DNA of 26,571 nt from Saccoglossus kowalevskii (lineage: Eukaryota; Hemichordata; Enteropneusta; Harrimaniidae). The notes below the pieces were generated by a model that saw only the letters and a program-made list of their open reading frames with translations, was not told the DNA's origin and made no database searches. The position numbers and the translations under genes are program-made. Shown piece after piece: positions 25,221-26,571 of the stretch. The stretch spans positions 115,335 through 141,905 of the forward strand of contig NW_003126885.1 in the NCBI RefSeq assembly GCF_000003605.2, read 5' to 3'. Numbering within the stretch: the first letter of the stretch is position 1; each line of letters starts with the position of its first letter.

Positions 25221-26571
25221 TAATCACAGCAAATCTTTCTGCATCAATGATGCACTGGTGAATCGGCACAACTAGTTGCATCACAACAAATCTTTCTGCA
25301 TCAATGATGCACTGGTGAATAGGCACAACTAGTTGCATCACAGCAAATCTTTCTGCATCAATAATGCACTGGTAAATAGGCACAACTAGTTGCATCAATG
25401 ATGCACTGGTGAATAGGCACAACTAGTTGCATCAATTATGCACTGGTGAATAGGCACAACTCGATGCATCACAGAAAAACTTTCTGCATCAATGATGCAC
25501 TGGTGAATAGGCACAATTCGATGCATCACAGAAAATCTTTCTGCATCAATGATGCCCTGGTGAATAGACACAACTAGTTGTATCAATGATGCACTGGTGA
25601 ATAGGCACAACTAGTTGCATCAATTATGCACTGGTGAATAGGCACAACTCGATGCATCACAGAAAAAATTTCTGCATCAATGATGCACTGGTGAATAGGC
25701 ACAACTCGATGCATCACAAAAAATCTTTCTGCATCAATGATGCACTGGTGAATAGGCACAACTAGTTGCATCACAGCAAATCTTTCTGCATCATGATGCA
25801 CTGGTGAATCGGCACAACTCGATGCATCAATGATGCACTGGTGAATAGGCACAACTCGATGCATCACAAAAAATCTTTCTGCATCATGATGCACTGGTGA
25901 ATGGGCACAACTCGATGCATCAATGATGCACTGGTGAATAGGCACAACTCGATGCATCACAGAAAATCTTTCTGCATCAATGATGCACTGGTGAATAGGC
26001 ACAATTCGATGCATCACAGAAAATCTTTCTGCATCAATGATGCACTGGTGAATCGGCACAACTCAATGCATCACAGAAAATCTTTCTGCATCAATGATGC
26101 ACTAGTGAATAGACACAACTCAATGCATCACATAAAATTTTTCTGCATCATGATGCACTGGTGAATCGGCACAACTTGTTGCATCAATGATGCACTGGTG
26201 AATAGGCACAACTAGTTGCATCACAGCAAATCTTTCTGCATCAGTGATGCACTGGTGAATAGGCACAACTCGATGCATCACAGAAAATCTTTCTGCATCA
26301 ATGATGCACTGGTGAATCGGCACAACTAGTTGCATCACAGCAAATCTTTCTGCATCATGATGCACTGGTGAATCGGCACAACTCGATGCATCAATGATGC
26401 ACTGGTGAATAGGCACAACTCGATGCATCACAAAAAATCTTTGTGCATCATGATGCACTGGTGAATGGGCACAACTCGATGCATCAATGATGCACTGGTG
26501 AATAGGCACAACTCGATGCATCACAGAAAATCTTTCTGCATCAATGATGCACTGGTGAATAGGCACAACTC
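25221..26571 (+). repeat. Intronic satellite, 57-bp and 37-bp monomers in higher-order units
   Basis: About 27 monomers run to the window edge and probably beyond. The long monomer (57 bp) reads ctttctgcatcaatgatgca, then ctggtgaataggcacaact, then cgatgcatcacagaaaat. The short monomer (37 bp) lacks the 20 bases between two TGCATCA words. Variants with TGCATCATGATGCA are 56 bp. Higher-order repeats are visible: 188 bp (57+57+37+37; 25380 onward against 25568 onward) and 564 bp (25761-26007 against 26325-26571, one difference noticed). All frames are largely open because the monomer has few stops, so this is not coding evidence. Confidence 0.93.

Noticed and set aside
25213-26566. Long open frames on both strands of the terminal region, with repeated peptides such as VPIHQCIIDAERF and NDALVNRHNSMHH
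   Set aside because: They are produced by a satellite monomer with few stops. The 37-bp units shift frame without closing it, both strands are equally open, and there is no start, splice or domain evidence.
25221-26571. CRISPR-like appearance of regular repeats at the window end
   Set aside because: There are no unique spacers: whole monomers repeat, and the setting is a eukaryotic intron.

Overview
The window is nuclear DNA of an animal, AT-rich and intron-rich, with GT/AG introns in which short exons sit among many young and old mobile elements. No bacterial, phage or organellar gene organisation is present. The protein matches and the repeat landscape (Helentron-like elements with tandem cores, MITEs, a tRNA-derived SINE, satellites) suggest a non-vertebrate bilaterian, perhaps an invertebrate deuterostome or a mollusc. 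The species cannot be fixed from the sequence alone.

Two protein-coding genes lie head to tail on the + strand. The first (1022-12942) is the 3' part of SMC1, the cohesin ATPase subunit: 15 exons that join in frame to 736 codons. They cover most of the hinge, the returning coiled coil, a linker with SQ motifs, the ABC signature motif, Walker B and the C-terminus. A poly(A) signal follows the stop by about 50 bases. The second gene (14842-24214, continuing beyond the window) is the 5' part of a fibulin-1-type extracellular matrix gene. It has a signal-peptide exon too short for a simple ORF scan, three anaphylatoxin-like modules over two exons, a calcium-binding EGF exon, and the atypical EGF exon that is the first EGF in vertebrate fibulin-1. 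Only about 1.9 kb separates the two genes. SMC1B and FBLN1 are also neighbours on human 22q13.31, so this linkage may be very old. The two genes have no known joint pathway: one acts on chromatin and the other in the extracellular matrix.

The rest is mostly repeats. 2959-4172, 6265-6409 and 6412-6796 hold one family of Helentron/HINE-like elements (5' terminal hairpin, asymmetric terminal inverted repeats, 3' hairpin, 157-bp tandem core). 4964-6030 and 19741-20604 hold a second family built on the same plan. TA-flanked fold-back MITEs lie at 3539-3738, 15750-15956 and around 20606-21918. A TTAA-flanked element lies at 11062-11607 and a TAA-flanked (Harbinger-type) MITE at 17911-18359. A tRNA-derived SINE lies on the minus strand near 16780-17015. 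Minisatellites occur at 10172-10445 and 24372-24645. A satellite with two monomer lengths and higher-order structure fills 25221 to the end of the window, inside a fibulin intron.

The most unusual observations are the shared hairpin architecture of the two Helentron-like families, two MITE insertions that can be dated against an empty copy of their own target repeat, the mechanistically readable 57/37-bp satellite, and the SMC1-fibulin linkage.
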